DNA of 64,000 nt. It comes from Ovis canadensis. Its lineage: Eukaryota; Chordata; Mammalia; Artiodactyla; Bovidae. The notes under the pieces were generated by a model. That model was not told the DNA's origin and did no database searches. It saw nothing but the letters and a program-made list of their open reading frames with translations. Shown one piece after another: positions 32,101 through 44,619 of this stretch. Position 1 is the stretch's first letter, and every line of letters begins with the position of its first letter. The position numbers were made by a program, and so were the translations under genes. The DNA lies in contig NC_091247.1 of NCBI RefSeq assembly GCF_042477335.2, positions 6,718,501 to 6,782,500 on the forward strand. The letters run 5' to 3'.

Positions 32101-32160
32101 TGCTGCAGTCCATGGGATTGAAAAGAGTCGGACACAACTAAGCAACTAAACCGAACTGAA
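29105..32160 (+). mobile_element. BovB LINE with inverted 5' end
   Basis: 29105-29985 is BovB in minus orientation, covering the 5' region and the APE-type endonuclease (minus-strand frame 29622-29248 contains FIIGDWNAKVGS and WxAKxG-type endonuclease text). 29986-32160 is the rest of the element in plus orientation, through the reverse transcriptase (an altered LRYTDDTTF box near 31,375-31,400) to the 3' end. Comparison with the copy at 33-36 kb shows the two parts are nearly adjacent in the intact element, so a 5' inversion explains the arrangement. Several frameshifts; not functional. Confidence 0.85.
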
Positions 32161-32907
32161 CTGACTTGTGAGCCCCACGGGTTTGTTGAGAGGGTCAAAA
32201 AGAGGTGACCGTCACAGCAAAAGGTCTTCCTGACCTCTTACTGTCTGCAGCAGTAAGGCCTGTATCTGCATCAGCTCACTGGTACCCAGACAACTTCAAG
32301 AAGAAGGAACCACTGTGATCCCCAGTTTACAGATAGGGAAACGGAGGCCCAGAGAAGGGACGTCCCGTGTCCAGAGCCACTCAGCCAGGAAGGGAGAGAA
32401 TGAACCAGGTTCTGTGACTTTCAGAGTCCCAACCTCCTTCTCTCTGCACGGAGGCCCGCCGAGGCCACAGAGCTGCTCCTCCATCTCTTACAGTGGTACC
32501 CCAGGGAACACACTGGACTTGGCCAACTGCACGCCTGAGTCAGCCACTGTCCTCAGAGGCAGAAGGAGAACTGATTAGACTCAACAGATAGGGTCTGGCA
32601 GCCAGTCCACCTATTCATACCAGCCCACCTGTTCATACCAGCCCTGGTGGAGAAAGCTTGTCAGGGGGTCCTAGGAGAGGTGCTTTGCTCACCTACCTTT
32701 GGGGTAGGGTGGCAGCCCTTGCTTGGGCCTTTCTCTGTACTAGGCTAGCCATCTTCAGCCTGGGGTATGTGAGTCCCTGGAGGAATAATAGATGACTTCT
32801 CAAGGTCATGTGGGATAGATCACTGTAAAGATGCAATGCACCAGAAATTCAGCCACTTTCCTTTCTTCTTCTTTTTATTTTTTTTAATTAAAATATAGCT
32901 GACTTAC

Positions 32908-33085
32908 AGGCTTCCCAGGTGGAGCAGTGGTAGAGAATCCGCCTGCCAATGCAGGAGATGTGGGTCTGATCTCTGGATCAGGAAGATCCCCTGAAGGAGG
33001 AAATGGCAACTCATTCCAGTATTGTTGCCTGGAGAACTCCATAGACAAGGGGCCTGGCATGCTACAGTCTATGGGGTTGCATAGA
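32908..33085 (+). repeat. Bov-tA SINE inside an L1 tail
   Basis: caggcttcccaggtggagca to ctatggggttgcatagact. The preceding 32878-32906 (attaaaatatagctgactta) looks like a minus-oriented L1 3' end. Confidence 0.8.
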
Positions 33086-33228
33086 CTTATAATATACATA
33101 ATATTTAATATATGAATATATAATATTATATATTTATTATATAATTATTTAATTAAATATAATTATATATAATCATCATCATCATATAATAGAATTATAA
33201 TATATAACATAATTACAGTATATACCCA
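33086..33228. repeat. AT-rich low-complexity tract (left part)
   Basis: Nearly pure A/T with irregular TATA and ATAATT units and a short (ATC)n; left of the BovB insertion. Confidence 0.85.
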
Positions 33229-36200
33229 TGAACAATATGAAAAGGCAAAATGATAGGATACTGAAAGAGGAACTCCCCAGGTTGGTAGGTGCCCAATACC
33301 CTACTGGAGATGAGTGGAGAAATAACTCTAGAAAGAATGAAGGGAGGGAGCCAAAGCAAAAACAATACCCAGCTGTGGATGTGACTGGTGATAGAAGCAA
33401 GGTCCGATGCTGTGAAGAGCAATACTGCATAGGAACCTGGAATGTCAGGTCCATGAATCAAGGCAAACTGGAAGTGGTCCAACAGGAGATGGCAAGAGTA
33501 AACATCGACATTCTAGGAATCAGCAAATTAAAATGGACTGGAATGGTGAATTTAACTCAGATGACCATTATATCTACTACTGCGGGCAGGAATCCCTTAG
33601 AAGAAATGGAGTAACCATCATGGTCAACAAGAGTCCGAAATGCAGTTCTTGGGTGCAGTCTCAAAAATGACAGAATGGTCTCTGTTCATTTCCAAGGCAA
33701 ACCATCCAATATCACAGTAATCCAAGTCTATGCCCCAACCAGTAATGCTGAAGAAGCTGAAGTTGAACGGTTCTATGAAGACCTATAAGACCTTTTAGAA
33801 CTAACAGCCAAAAAACATGTCCTTTTCATTATAGGGGACTGGAATGCAAAAGTAGGAAGTCAAGAAACACCTGGAGTAACAGGCAAATTTGGCCTTGGAA
33901 TACGGAATGAAGCAGGGCAAAGGCTAATAGAGTTTTGCCAAGATAACGCACTAGTCACAGCAAACACCCTCTTCCAACAACACAAGAGAAGACTACACAT
34001 GGACATCACCAGATGGTCAACACCGAAATCAGATTGGTTATATTCTTTGCAGCCAAAGATGGAGAAGCTCTATACAGTCAGCAAAAAAAAGACTGGGAGC
34101 TGACTGTGGCTTGGATCATGAACTCCTTAATGCCAAATTCAGACTTAAATTGAAGAAAGTAGGGAAAACCACTAGACCATTCAGGTATGACCTAAATCAA
34201 ATCCCTTATGATTATACGGTGGAAGTGAGAAATAGATTTAAGAGATTAGATCTGATAGATAGAGTGCCTGATGAACTATGGACGGAGGTTCGTGACATTG
34301 TACAGGAGACAGGGATCAAGACCATCCCCATGGAAAAGAAATACAAAAAAGCAAAATGGCCGTCTGGGGAGGCCTTACAAATAGCTGTGAAAAGAAGAGA
34401 GGCGAAAAGCAAAGGAGAAAAGGAAAGATATAAGCATCTGAATGCAGAGTTCCAAAGAATAGCAAGAAGAGATAAGAAAGCCTTCCTCAGTGATCAATGC
34501 AAAGAAACAGAGGAAAACAACAGAATGGGAAAGACTAGCGATCTCTTCAAGAAAATTAGAGATACCAAGGGAACATTTCATGCAAAGATGGGCTCGATAA
34601 AGGACAGAAATTGTATGGATCTAACAGAAGCAGAAGATATTAAGAAGAGGTGGCAAGAATACACAGAAGAACTATACAAAAAAGATCTTCACGACCAAGA
34701 TAATCACGATGGTGTGATCACTCACCTAGAGCCAGACATCCTGGAATGTGAAGTCAGGGGGTCTTTAGAAAGCATCACTATGAACAAAGCTAGTGGAGGT
34801 GATGGAATTCCTATTGAGCTATTTCAAATCCTGAAAGATGATGCTGTGAAAGTGCTGCACTCAATATGCCACAAATTTGGAAAACTCAGCAGTGGCCACA
34901 GGACTGGAAAAGGTCAGTTTTCATTCAAATCCCAAAGAAAGGCAATGCCAAAGAGTGCTCAAACTACTGCACAATTGCACTCATCTCACATGCTAGTAAA
35001 GTAATGCTCAAAGTTCTCCAAGCCAGGATTCAGCAATACGTGAACCGTGAACTTCCAGATGTTCAAGCTGGTTTTAGAAAAGACAGAGGAACCAGAGATC
35101 AAATTGCCAACATCCGCTGGATCATTGGAAAATGCAAGAGTTCCAGAAAAACATTTACTTCTGCTTTATTGACCATGCCAAAACCTTTGACCATGTGGAT
35201 CATAATAAACTGTGGAGAATTCTGAAAGAGATGGGAATACCAGACCACCTGACCTGCCTCTTGAGAAACTTATATGCAGGTCAGGAAGCAACAGTTAGAA
35301 CCAGACATGGAACAACAGACTGGTTCCAAATAAGAAAATGAGTACATCAAGGCTGTATATTGTCACCCTGCTTATTTAACTTCTGTGCAGAGTACATCAT
35401 GAGAAACGCTGGGCTGGAAGAAGCACAAGCTGGAATCAAGATTGCCAGGAGAAATATCAATAACCTCAGATATGCAGATGACACCACCCTTATGGCAGAA
35501 AGTGAAGAGGAACTAAACAGCCTCTTGATGAAAGTGAAACACGAGAGTGAAAAAGTTGGCTTAAAGCTCAATATTAAAGAAAACTAAGATCACGGCATCC
35601 GGTCCCATCACTTCATGGGAAATAGATGGGGAAACAGTAGAAACAGTGTCAGACTTTATCTTTGGGTGCTCCAAAATCACTGCAGATGGTGACTGTAACC
35701 ATGAAATTAAGAGACACTTACTCCTTGGAAGAAAAGTTATGACCAACCTAGATAGCATATTCAAAAGCAGAGACATTACTTTGCCAACAAAGGTCCATCT
35801 AGTCAAGGCTATGGTTTTTCCTGTGGTCATGTATGGATGTGAGAGTTGGACTGTGAAGAAAGCTGAGTGCCAAAAAATTGATGCTTTTGAACTGTGGTGT
35901 TGGAGAAGACTCTTGAGAGTCCCTTGGACTGCAAGGAGATCCAACCAGTCCATCCTAAAGGAGATCAGTCCTTGGTGTTCTTTGGAAGGACTGATGCTAA
36001 AGCTGAAACTCCAATACTTTGACCACCTGATGGGAAGAGTTGACTCATTGGAAAAGGCTCTGATGCTGGGAGGGATTAGGGGCAGGAGGAGAAGCGGACG
36101 ACAGAGGATGAGATGGCTGGGTGGCATCACCGACTCGATGGACATGAGTTTGAGTGAACTCCGGGAGTTGGTAATGGACAGAGAGGCCTGGCGTGCTGCA

Positions 36201-36258
36201 ATTCATGGGGTCACAAAGAGTCGGACACGGCTGAGTGACTGAACTGAACTCAACTGAA
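33229..36258 (+). mobile_element. Nearly full-length BovB (RTE) LINE, inactivated
   Basis: About 3.0 kb. It opens with a basic N-terminal frame and the endonuclease motif GTWNVRSMNQGKLEVV (near 33,435), then GDWNAKVGSQ (near 33,835), a linker frame 34111-35004, and the reverse transcriptase with LRYADDTTL near 35,465-35,490, ending in the BovB 3' region ggacacggctgagtgactga. It is broken by a frameshift near 33,545, a TAA near 33,787, a frameshift near 34,880 and a TGA near 35,339, so it cannot encode a working ORF. It shares several variants with the copy at 60.7-61.6 kb. AT-rich DNA flanks both ends. Confidence 0.92.
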
Positions 36259-36715
36259 TATAATTATATATAATTTATATTATAAATATATGTAATATGT
36301 ATATAATATATTATATATAGTATATATAATAATATTATATTAAATATAATATACCATTATATTATACAGTTATACTATACAATTATATCATAATTATTAA
36401 TTATATTTATATAATATATTATACAATTATATATTATATGTAATATGTATATAGTATATATAATATATATTATGCAGAATATAAATGATATGAATATAGT
36501 TTTATATTAGATATAATTATATGTTTATATTTTATTATAAAATAATAGATAACATTTTAATATATAAAATATTAATTGAATTTAATTATTTAATAGTTAT
36601 ATAATGTATAATTATGATATGATTGTATATAATTATATAATATAATTTTATATTATATTAATATATGATATATTAATATAATATATGATAATAAATATAT
36701 ATAATGTATATATAT
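36259..36715. repeat. AT-rich low-complexity tract (right part)
   Basis: About 460 bp of almost pure A/T with many short TATA and ATTATA palindromes. It then passes into 36716-36790, minus-oriented L1 tail text (tgagatattgagtacagttc). Confidence 0.88.
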
Positions 36716-37077
36716 TCTTGTTCAGATTTTTTCTATTATACATAATTATGAGATATTGAGTACAGTTCTCTTCCATACAATAGAAACTCAGCTGCTTTCC
36801 TCTTTCCTTCCTGAGCCAGAATCCAGCAGCCCAGCTTGCTGCAGACTACTTTCTCACCTCCCCTTTCTTACCTTCAGCCCTTGGAAAGAAGAAAATCAGT
36901 CAGGAATTTCTCCCTGTGGAAACAACGTAAATGGAAAAGAAAAAGAGAGTGAGAACACTCTCCATCTCATTAAAAGATACAACTTCCATAAAAATCTTAC
37001 TTTTTGGTGTAATAATTATTTATTTTAAAATTCGTAACACATTTATGTTGCTTTGATTGATTATGTACTAAACACAG

Positions 37078-37300
37078 TATTTCCCAAGTGGCATTAGTGG
37101 CAAAGAACTCGCTTGCCTTTGCAGGGGACATAAGAGACACAGGTTCGATCCCTGGATCGGGAAGATGCCGTGGAGAAAGAAATGGCAACCTGCTGCAGTA
37201 TTCTTGCCTGGAGAACCCCACAGACAGAGGTGCCTGGCAGGTGACGTCCATGGGGTTGCAAAGAGTCGTACACAACTGAAGTGACTTAGCATGCACGCAC
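37078..37300 (+). repeat. Bov-tA SINE
   Basis: tttcccaagtggcattagtg to acacaactgaagtgactt. Confidence 0.88.
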
Positions 37301-37764
37301 GTACTAAGACATAGTAGTCCAAAAGAAATGTTTTAACATCTAGAGCTTTGTGGTCACCAGAAAAAGTTTCATGTTAAATTTTATCTTGTAGTATATATGT
37401 GTGTGTGTATGTAAATATATATCTTGTTGCAGGTAAATTAGATAGGATGGTTAATAAACTACTTCATGCAGAAAGTACACTTCATTAGGATGACATTTGA
37501 TGGGGTAGCAGGATAGAAATGTGAATTCAAGTACAAAAAACTGATTGTAAATATCTGACTTGTTCCTGCATTTTATAAATGGAGGAAGGCAGGTGAATCT
37601 GCCATGGAGTTCAGATTCCGCTGAGCATACCTACAAGAGCAAAGTAACTAGTGGTAAACAACTAGAGGTATTATTATTATTAGTGGTGGTATTATCATTA
37701 TTAGCAATAATAGGATAATAGGATATTGAGTCTTTTGCAACCATTTAAACTTATAATGAGGGAC

Positions 37765-38020
37765 TTCCTCATATTCAGTTTAAGTGGTCCAGTGGTTAAG
37801 AACCCCTTTCCAATGCAGGGGATTCAGGTGCTGTCCCTGGCCAGGGAACTAAGAACCCACAAGCAGTGCAGCGGCTGCCCCCCCAAAAAAAGAGGGGAGG
37901 GAGGGGGCAATTAGGTGTGTGGGCCATGTGGAAACTGTCTGTATCAACTTTTCAAATTTTCTGTAAATCTAAAACTATTCTCAAATAAAAGATTTCTTTG
38001 GTTAAAAAAGACAGCGTTGT
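37765..38020 (+). repeat. CHR SINE next to L1 3'-end fragment
   Basis: 37765-37890 is a CHR SINE (gtccagtggttaagaacccc, gccagggaactaagaaccca); 37915-38020 resembles an L1 tail (ttctgtaaatctaaaactat). Confidence 0.65.
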
Positions 38021-38299
38021 ATGTGCTACTGTCTGACCCTTGGTGATACTGTAAAAATCATAATCACATGAGTTTTGCTTCTTCTAAACTGAAATTGGTT
38101 TATGAGAGTGTATAAATTGCACTTGATGGGCAGAAAATGCTCAAATGGCTGAATGCAACTGATGTGAAATGGATAAATTATTCTGTATCCATGAAAATGA
38201 ATCTTTAAAGTGATAAAACACTCTTTTTACTGATCAACAACTGATTTACATAGGGGCAACAAAAATGGAAATATATACTGAAACTGTAAAGTGTATGAA

Positions 38300-38590
38300 A
38301 GTTCCTATGAACCCTATGCTAAGTGACATAAGCCAGTCACAAAACACAAATACTGTATGGCTCACTCAGACGCAGTCCCTAGAATGGTTGCATTTGTAGA
38401 GACTGGACTGCAGAATGCTGGTTGCCAGGGTTTGGGGGAGGGGCAATGGAGATTAGTGTTTATTGGGTGTCAAGCTTCAGTTCTGCCAGATGCAGCGTTT
38501 TGGAAGTTGGAGACACAACGATGTGAATGTGCTTAACGATACTGAGCTACACACATAAAAATGGTTAAGATGGCAAGTTTTATGTCTATT
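38300..38590 (+). repeat. Old L1 3'-end-like fragment
   Basis: cacaaatactgtatggctca and ctggttgccagggtttgggg resemble an L1M-type 3' region. Confidence 0.45.
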
Positions 38591-38607
38591 TCCATAACTA
38601 AGTGTTT

Positions 38608-39480
38608 TTAATTTTAATTTTATTGGTGTATACTTGAGTTATAATGTTGTGTTAGTTCCCGGTGTACACCAAAGTGATTCAGTTATATATATACATGTAT
38701 TCATCCTTTTTAAGATTATTTTCTCACGTAGGTTATCACAGAATACTGAGTAGAGTTCCAGTACTATACAGTATGTCCTTGTTGCTTATCTGTTTTATAT
38801 ATGTGTGAGTCCCTTGGACTCCAAAGAGATCAAACCAGTCCATCCTAAACGAAATCAACCGTGAATATTCATTGGAAGGACTGATACTGAAGCTCAAACT
38901 CCAATACTTTGGCCACCTGGTGCAAAGAGCTGACTCATTAGAAAAGACCCTGACGCTGGGAAAGATTGAAGGCAGGAGGAGAAGGGGACGACAGAGGATG
39001 AGATGGCTGGATGGCATCACTGACTTAATGGAAATAAGTTTGAGTAAACTCCAGGAGATGGTGAAGGACAGGGAGGCCTGGCATGCTGCAGTCCATGGGG
39101 TTGCAAAGAGTCAGATATGACTCAGCAACTGAACAACAACAGATATGTGTGCGTGCGTGCTGAGTTGCTTCAGCCGTGTCCAACTCTATGTGACCCCATG
39201 GACTGTAGCCCGCTGGGCTTCTCCGTCCACGGGATTTTCCAGGGAAGAGTACTGGACTGGGTTTTGCCATGCCCTCCTCCAGGGGAGCCTTCTTGTAGTG
39301 TGTATATATTCATCCCAAGCTCCTGAATTGTCCCCCCACCATGTTTCTCCTTTCATACCCACAGGTTTGTTTTCCCTAGCTGTAAGACTGTTTCTGTTCT
39401 GTTCATTTTGTTCATTTGTATCATTTTAAAAAATTAGCTTCCACTTATGAGTAACATCATATGATATGTCTTTCTTGACC
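38608..39480 (-). mobile_element. L1 3' end split by BovB and Bov-tA insertions
   Basis: Minus-oriented L1 text at 38608-38805 (gtacaccaaagtgattcagt) resumes at 39297-39480 (tcatcccaagctcctgaat). Between them are a BovB 3' fragment (+) at 38806-39143 and a Bov-tA SINE (-) at 39150-39296. Confidence 0.8.
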
Positions 39481-40185
39481 ACAACTACATATTTTTTTAA
39501 CTTAGAAAAATGTTAAATTCCTCCGATTATAACCCTCTGAATATCGTAATTTTCCATCTGGATTGAGTCATCCTTATAATCGTCCTTTAGCCACGAAAGC
39601 CAGAATAGCATGAACATGTTTTTACCCTTTTGGTGAATAATGAATGCGTCGATCGTGGGGGCCGTGGCTGAAGGAGACCTCGCTGGCACACACAGCTTCA
39701 GTTTCTCTAATGGTGTCAGAGACGGGGTGGCTGAAAGCCAGCTCTTTCTTCTGTACTGTGCGAGAAGGGCAGGTTGAGAAAAGGAGATCAATTTTAGGAA
39801 GGAGTTCAGTGGAAGCTGAGGATCTAAAGATTGATTCCTTTTCCATTATTCATGCTGAGCTCTCCTTGGAAAGTCTGCGGTACCCAGGGGTATGCTTCCT
39901 GCAGTGTGAGGCTCCAGCCCTACTTGTGCCCTTTGATGTCACGTGACAGGGTCTGTGTTTGGTCCAGGCTTGCATTAATCAGCCCGCAATGCTGCCTGAT
40001 CCCCGGTCACCTGGCCTGCTGAGCCAACCCACCCCCGTGCAGAGTCTCCTGTGTGTCCCGAGTTCTGCCAGCCCTCCTTGGTTGGATAACCTTCAAAACC
40101 TATAGCTCTCACACCCTGCATCCCCCTCCCCCAGATGGCCTGATTATGTGAAATAGCGGATTCTCACAGTTCCTTCCGAGGTGGA
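39481..40185. other. Unique intergenic sequence
   Basis: About 700 bp without recognisable repeats or exons. Confidence 0.45.
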
Positions 40186-40437
40186 GTTTCTTTTTTCTTT
40201 CAGTGAATTAATTGGCTGCACTGGGTCTTTGTTGCCCTACATGGGCTTTCTTGTTTTGGCGAGTGGGGGGCACGCTCAGGTTGAAGCGTCCGGCTTTCTC
40301 TTTGCAGTGGCTTCTGTTGATGTGGTTCGCAGGCTTAGTTGCTCCACCGATTGTGGAATCTTCCTGGAGCAGGGATTGAACCTCTGTCCCCTCCACTGGC
40401 AGGTGGACGCTCAACCACTGGACCACCAGGGAAGTCC
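40186..40437 (-). repeat. CHR-type SINE, long form
   Basis: gcactgggtctttgttgccc to ggaccaccagggaagtcc. Confidence 0.85.
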
Positions 40438-41685
40438 TTGGGGGCATTTCTGAGGGTCTGGAGCTCCAGCTCTCCCAGGCCCTCCAGACAGCCCATCGCG
40501 ATGTCCATTATGCAATTTTCCACACCCCCCTTTTTTTCTAGCAAAGACCTGGGAAAATGGAATTTTAGACCACAATGTGGTTTAGCCCCCATAGAATCCA
40601 TCTCTCAACTCTCCAGAGTTCCTGGCCCTTTGGATACAGTAGAAAACTTTTCCAGACAGTTCTTCACAAAAAGGCCTGGGGGCCTCTGAGGCGAGACATT
40701 GGCATCTGCACGTGTCTCTCAACTGCTTCTGACTTTCCGGTTTCGTTAGCACGCAGCCCTGTCCTGGCGGTGGTGGTGGAGGAGGGGGGTCTTGGTCCCA
40801 GCTTCTCAGAGTTCTGGACCCCTTCTCCTCGGTGGTCACACAGTCCCCAGGGGAGCTGGGGTGGCGCTGGGTTTGCTTTTGGTCACGTTGAGCTCTGGGT
40901 GTCCCCTCTCCTGGAAGATGGAGGGTGGGGCAGGGGGTGCCTCCTGCAGCGTCTCCACCTGGCTCAGTAATCCGGCCCGAATCCTCGCAGTTCCCTGAGC
41001 TCCGTCTCCCTGCCCCTGTCACCACCTGTGCCATCAGTGAAGGTTCTTTGCTTCCAAACGACAGATGCTGATACTGACTGGCTTGGGCTTCTCCAGTGCT
41101 TCTTAGAAGAATCCAGGGTGGCCCATGGAAATGTAAAAAGCACTCGAGTGACTCCCAACTTGGGAGAGAGGATCCCAGAAGTGGGACATGTAGGTCTCAG
41201 TGGTGGAGGCTCCGAGGCCCTATTGGCCTGGTACTGCCTTCATGGAGAGAGAAGCCGTAGGACCCAACCCAAGTACCTTGACCTTGGATCAGCTAGCCAT
41301 GGGCAAGGCTGCTGTGGGGCCTGGGGAACCCTCTCCGTTTGTGCTATTGTGCATTCTCAAATGGCATTTTGTTCCCTTAAAATGTGGATGTTTCCTGATT
41401 TGTCATTTGGCCACTTAGCTTGAAGTTGGCCACTGGAATTTGTGGAGGATGGGAAGATGGCCACAGGGCAGAGGACCTCAAAACCTTCCACAAAGAGCTC
41501 TCTGGACAATCTGGCCATATCTGAGCCTCAGGAGGACATAACTGACCCCCCACGTGCCCCTCAACTACGTAATGATCTTGACAAGGCCCCATTCCTCTTC
41601 TTTTAAGAAATCTTTTTTTTTAATATAAAATAACTTATGTATTTCCAGTATCACTGAGTGTCTTAAGATAAAAATCAGTTCATTT
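40438..41685. other. Unique intergenic sequence
   Basis: About 1.2 kb of moderately GC-rich sequence. No exon pair with splice sites and no repeat that I can support. Confidence 0.45.
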
Positions 41686-41707
41686 AGAATATCTTAAGAG
41701 AAATTGT

Positions 41708-41861
41708 AGGGACTTCTCTGGTGGTCCAGTGGCTAAGACTCTGAACTCCCAATGCACGCACGGGGCTCAGGTTCAATCCCACGTCAGGGAACTAGATCCC
41801 ACATACTGCAACTAAGACCCAGCGCAACCAAAGAAGAATATTTTAAAAACAAACAAACAAA
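41708..41861 (+). repeat. CHR SINE with perfect 22-bp target-site duplication
   Basis: Body gggacttctctggtggtcca, ending in an A/C-rich tail. The 22 bp at 41686-41707 are repeated exactly at 41862-41883. Confidence 0.93.
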
Positions 41862-42187
41862 AGAATATCTTAAGAGAAATTGTCTTTGAATGGGAGCATC
41901 TAGTACTCTGAGATCTGTGCAAGGTATACCTAGAAAACATGCTGCTATGGAAAATGAAGCAATCAGATTGGGGGGGTGGTGGTGGAGAGCCTGTGGGTTT
42001 TTTTTTTTAATTAATTCCTGTGATATTGTCCTTTAGTCGACTGAGGGAGTTTCATATTTTCTTCAGACAACATTAGGCACTGAAGCTCTCTGTGGACAAG
42101 TTTGATGCTACACGAATTCTTCTGTTTTGCTAGCACGGATATGGCTCCTGGTGGCCACTCCATTAGAACTGTTAACTCCATTTCATA

Positions 42188-42393
42188 TTTTAAAAATCGA
42201 TTTAACTATTTATTTTTGATTGCACTGGCTTCTCTTGTTGGGGAGTGTGGGCTTTAGGGTGTGAGGGCTCAGTAGTTGCGGGCATGGGTTTAGTTGCTCT
42301 AAGACATGTGGAATCTTCCCCGACCAGGGATAGAACCCATGTCCCCTGCATTGGGAGGCGGATTCTTATTCACCATACCACCAGGGAAGTCCT
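42188..42393 (-). repeat. CHR-type SINE
   Basis: ttgcactggcttctcttgtt to ataccaccagggaagtcc. Confidence 0.85.
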
Positions 42394-42727
42394 CCACTTC
42401 ATATTAACTTTTGTTATAAATCTTACAAAGGGGAGTGCTTCTGGGTATTTCAGATCCACATTCTGTCTTCATAAACTGCCCAAGCCCATGGTAGCTGCCA
42501 TCCTGCATCACTGTCCCTGGAAGCCCGACCCCTTCACTCCCACTGTCCCCGGGTCCCTACATCGTCCCTTCCCCCCTTACACTTTCCATCACTTCTCTCT
42601 TGGAGCATCACCTACAATGTTTAAATTGATAATAAGAAACATTCAAAACCACCAGCTTGACTCCTTAAGGCCATCATAACTCGAAAGAGCAACCAGCAAA
42701 GTCTTGGAAGGGTGCTTCTGCTGGGGC

Positions 42728-42943
42728 TGGGGCTTCGCTGATGGCTCAGCTGGTGAAGAATCTGCCTGCAATGCAGGAGACACAGGGAACTCGGGTTCAA
42801 TCCCTGGGTTGGGAAGATCCCTTGGAGGAGGAAAATGGCAACCCCCCTCCAGTATTCTTGTCTGAAAAAAATCCCATGGACAAAGATGCCTAGCAGGCTA
42901 CAGTCTGTGGGGTCGCAAAGAGGGCACACGACTGAGCAACTGA
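42728..42943 (+). repeat. Bov-tA SINE
   Basis: ggggcttcgctgatggctca to gcacacgactgagcaact. Confidence 0.88.
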
Positions 42944-43020
42944 CGCTCACACGCGCCCCTCTGCTGCGTGTAGGGCACGGCCCTTGGGGTCGCCGCTGGA
43001 GGAGATTTTCAGGACCAGAG

Positions 43021-43158
43021 ACAGCGCCCCCTGGTCCGCACCTGTTTCCCAGAGCGCTTCTGAGCCGACGGTAAGGTGAGGTGTCACCAGGCTGATAGAA
43101 TGGGAAACTGCTCCAGGCTGGCGAGAGCCGCTCGCCCTGAGGGAAGCACTAGAGGGTG
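43021..43158. promoter_or_regulatory. Candidate CTCF-binding motif pair
   Basis: Minus strand of 43037-43021 reads GGACCAGGGGGCGCTGT, a close match to the CTCF core. About 110 bp away on the plus strand, agcactagagggtgct (from about 43146) is a weaker, oppositely oriented match. Motif evidence only. Confidence 0.45.
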
Positions 43159-43487
43159 CTGGTGAGCTGCTGGTCTGAGGACTCAAGAAACCTGGGTTCA
43201 AATCCCACTCTCACTACCTCTGTGCCCTCAGAAAAAAATGGCAACAGAAAAAGTTCAAACCCCTAGATTATATAAAAAGCCAACTGTCCACCCTAAACGC
43301 TGTTCTCAGCTTAGGCTCATTACTGTCTATTTCATACGGAGGGGCTCTCCCAGGGCACGTGGCATTTGATATTCTTTTCTAGTTATCTTTTGCAGTGACA
43401 TCCATTTTATTTCTATAAAATGTTAATGGCTATGGAGTATTACATATGTCTTCAAACATTACCTTTATTGAGGTAAAAACAACATTT

Positions 43488-43712
43488 TGTATGTCCGACT
43501 CCTTGTGGACTTCATGGACTGACGACTTCATGTCCGACTTCATGGACTGTAGCCTACCGGGCTCCTCTGTCCCTGGGATTTCTCAGGCAAAGACTACTGG
43601 AGTGGGTTGCCATTTCCTTCCTTTTATAGAGGATCTTCCCAACCCAGGAATCAAACCTGAGTCTCCTGCATTGGCAGGCAGATTGTTTACCCCTGAGCCA
43701 CCAGGGAAGATC
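43488..43712 (-). repeat. Bov-tA SINE with internal duplication
   Basis: Minus orientation. The start is stuttered: the gacttcatggactg segment occurs twice within 43505-43545. Ends gccaccagggaagatcc. Confidence 0.8.
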
Positions 43713-43927
43713 CAAAGTTGGCATACAACAAATCAAACCAAGTTTTGACGCATTTATATGCCCATCAGCCCCAGAATAGTCCCCTTGCCATTTTGTAATT
43801 CTCATCGCTCCCTTTCCGCCTCCTCCCCTGTTAATCAATCACTGATTTATTTTCAATCACTGTGGATTCAGACACTTTATAGACTATCATATGTTTTACA
43901 AATAACATTATTATATGTTGTTTTATT

Positions 43928-44330
43928 TAAGAGCTTGCTAAGGGCCAGGTTCTGGGTGCATTAGAGTCATTATCTCATTTAATTCTCAGCCTGCCCTGTG
44001 GAGTGGAAATCTTTATTTTACAGGCAGAATATTTATTCCAAGAGGTTGAATGATGTGCCCAAGGAACTCATCACATGAGTAGACAGTGGTGGAGTCAGGA
44101 TGGGTACTCAAACCCTGGGAGGCCCCCTGAGCCCTCCTCACCCACTGCCCTGCCTCTCTCTCTCCTCCAACCTGCAGGAAACAAACAGCCTGGCTTCAAA
44201 TTCTGCCTCTGCTACAGCCACGCATAGGACCCTGGGCAGGTTAGTGTTGCTCCTTAGACCCTGGCTCCTCCTTTGTAGAATGGCTGTAACCATCGTCCCT
44301 GCCTTACAGGTCAGCTGACAGGATGAGCGT
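43928..44330 (+). repeat. MIR-like remnants
   Basis: 43928-44115 (cattatctcatttaattctc, attttacaggcagaatattt) and 44175-44330 (agcctggcttcaaattctgc) are MIR-like. Confidence 0.5.
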
Positions 44331-44619
44331 GGGGCACCTTAGCAGAGCGCTCAGGGAAGATGGAGGAGTAGATGTGTGGTCGTGGGACGTGAGTGCAGTG
44401 AGATGGACATGTAGGACAGGGTGGGAACCTAGAAGGTAGGCAGGGAGCAGGTGGCGTGGAAGGCCAGACTTCTGGAAAGTTCTCTCCTTGCACTCCTGGA
44501 TGATTTAAAAAAAAAAAAAATCAAGAGGCTACCCCCAGGAGATTCTCTGATTTTCTCTTTTCTTGTGCATTTCTGCAATTGTGTTTCTGGTACAGACTTT
44601 CACCAAAACCCTTTCTTTT

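Noticed and set aside
35561-36145. Long antisense frames in BovB elements (also at 31.5, 26.5 and 61.0 kb)
   Set aside because: They mirror the BovB coding strand and recur in every copy; they are by-products of composition, not genes.
33086-36720. AT-rich tracts as a replication origin or matrix attachment region
   Set aside because: Composition alone is not evidence; a simple-repeat expansion in an L1 tail explains them.
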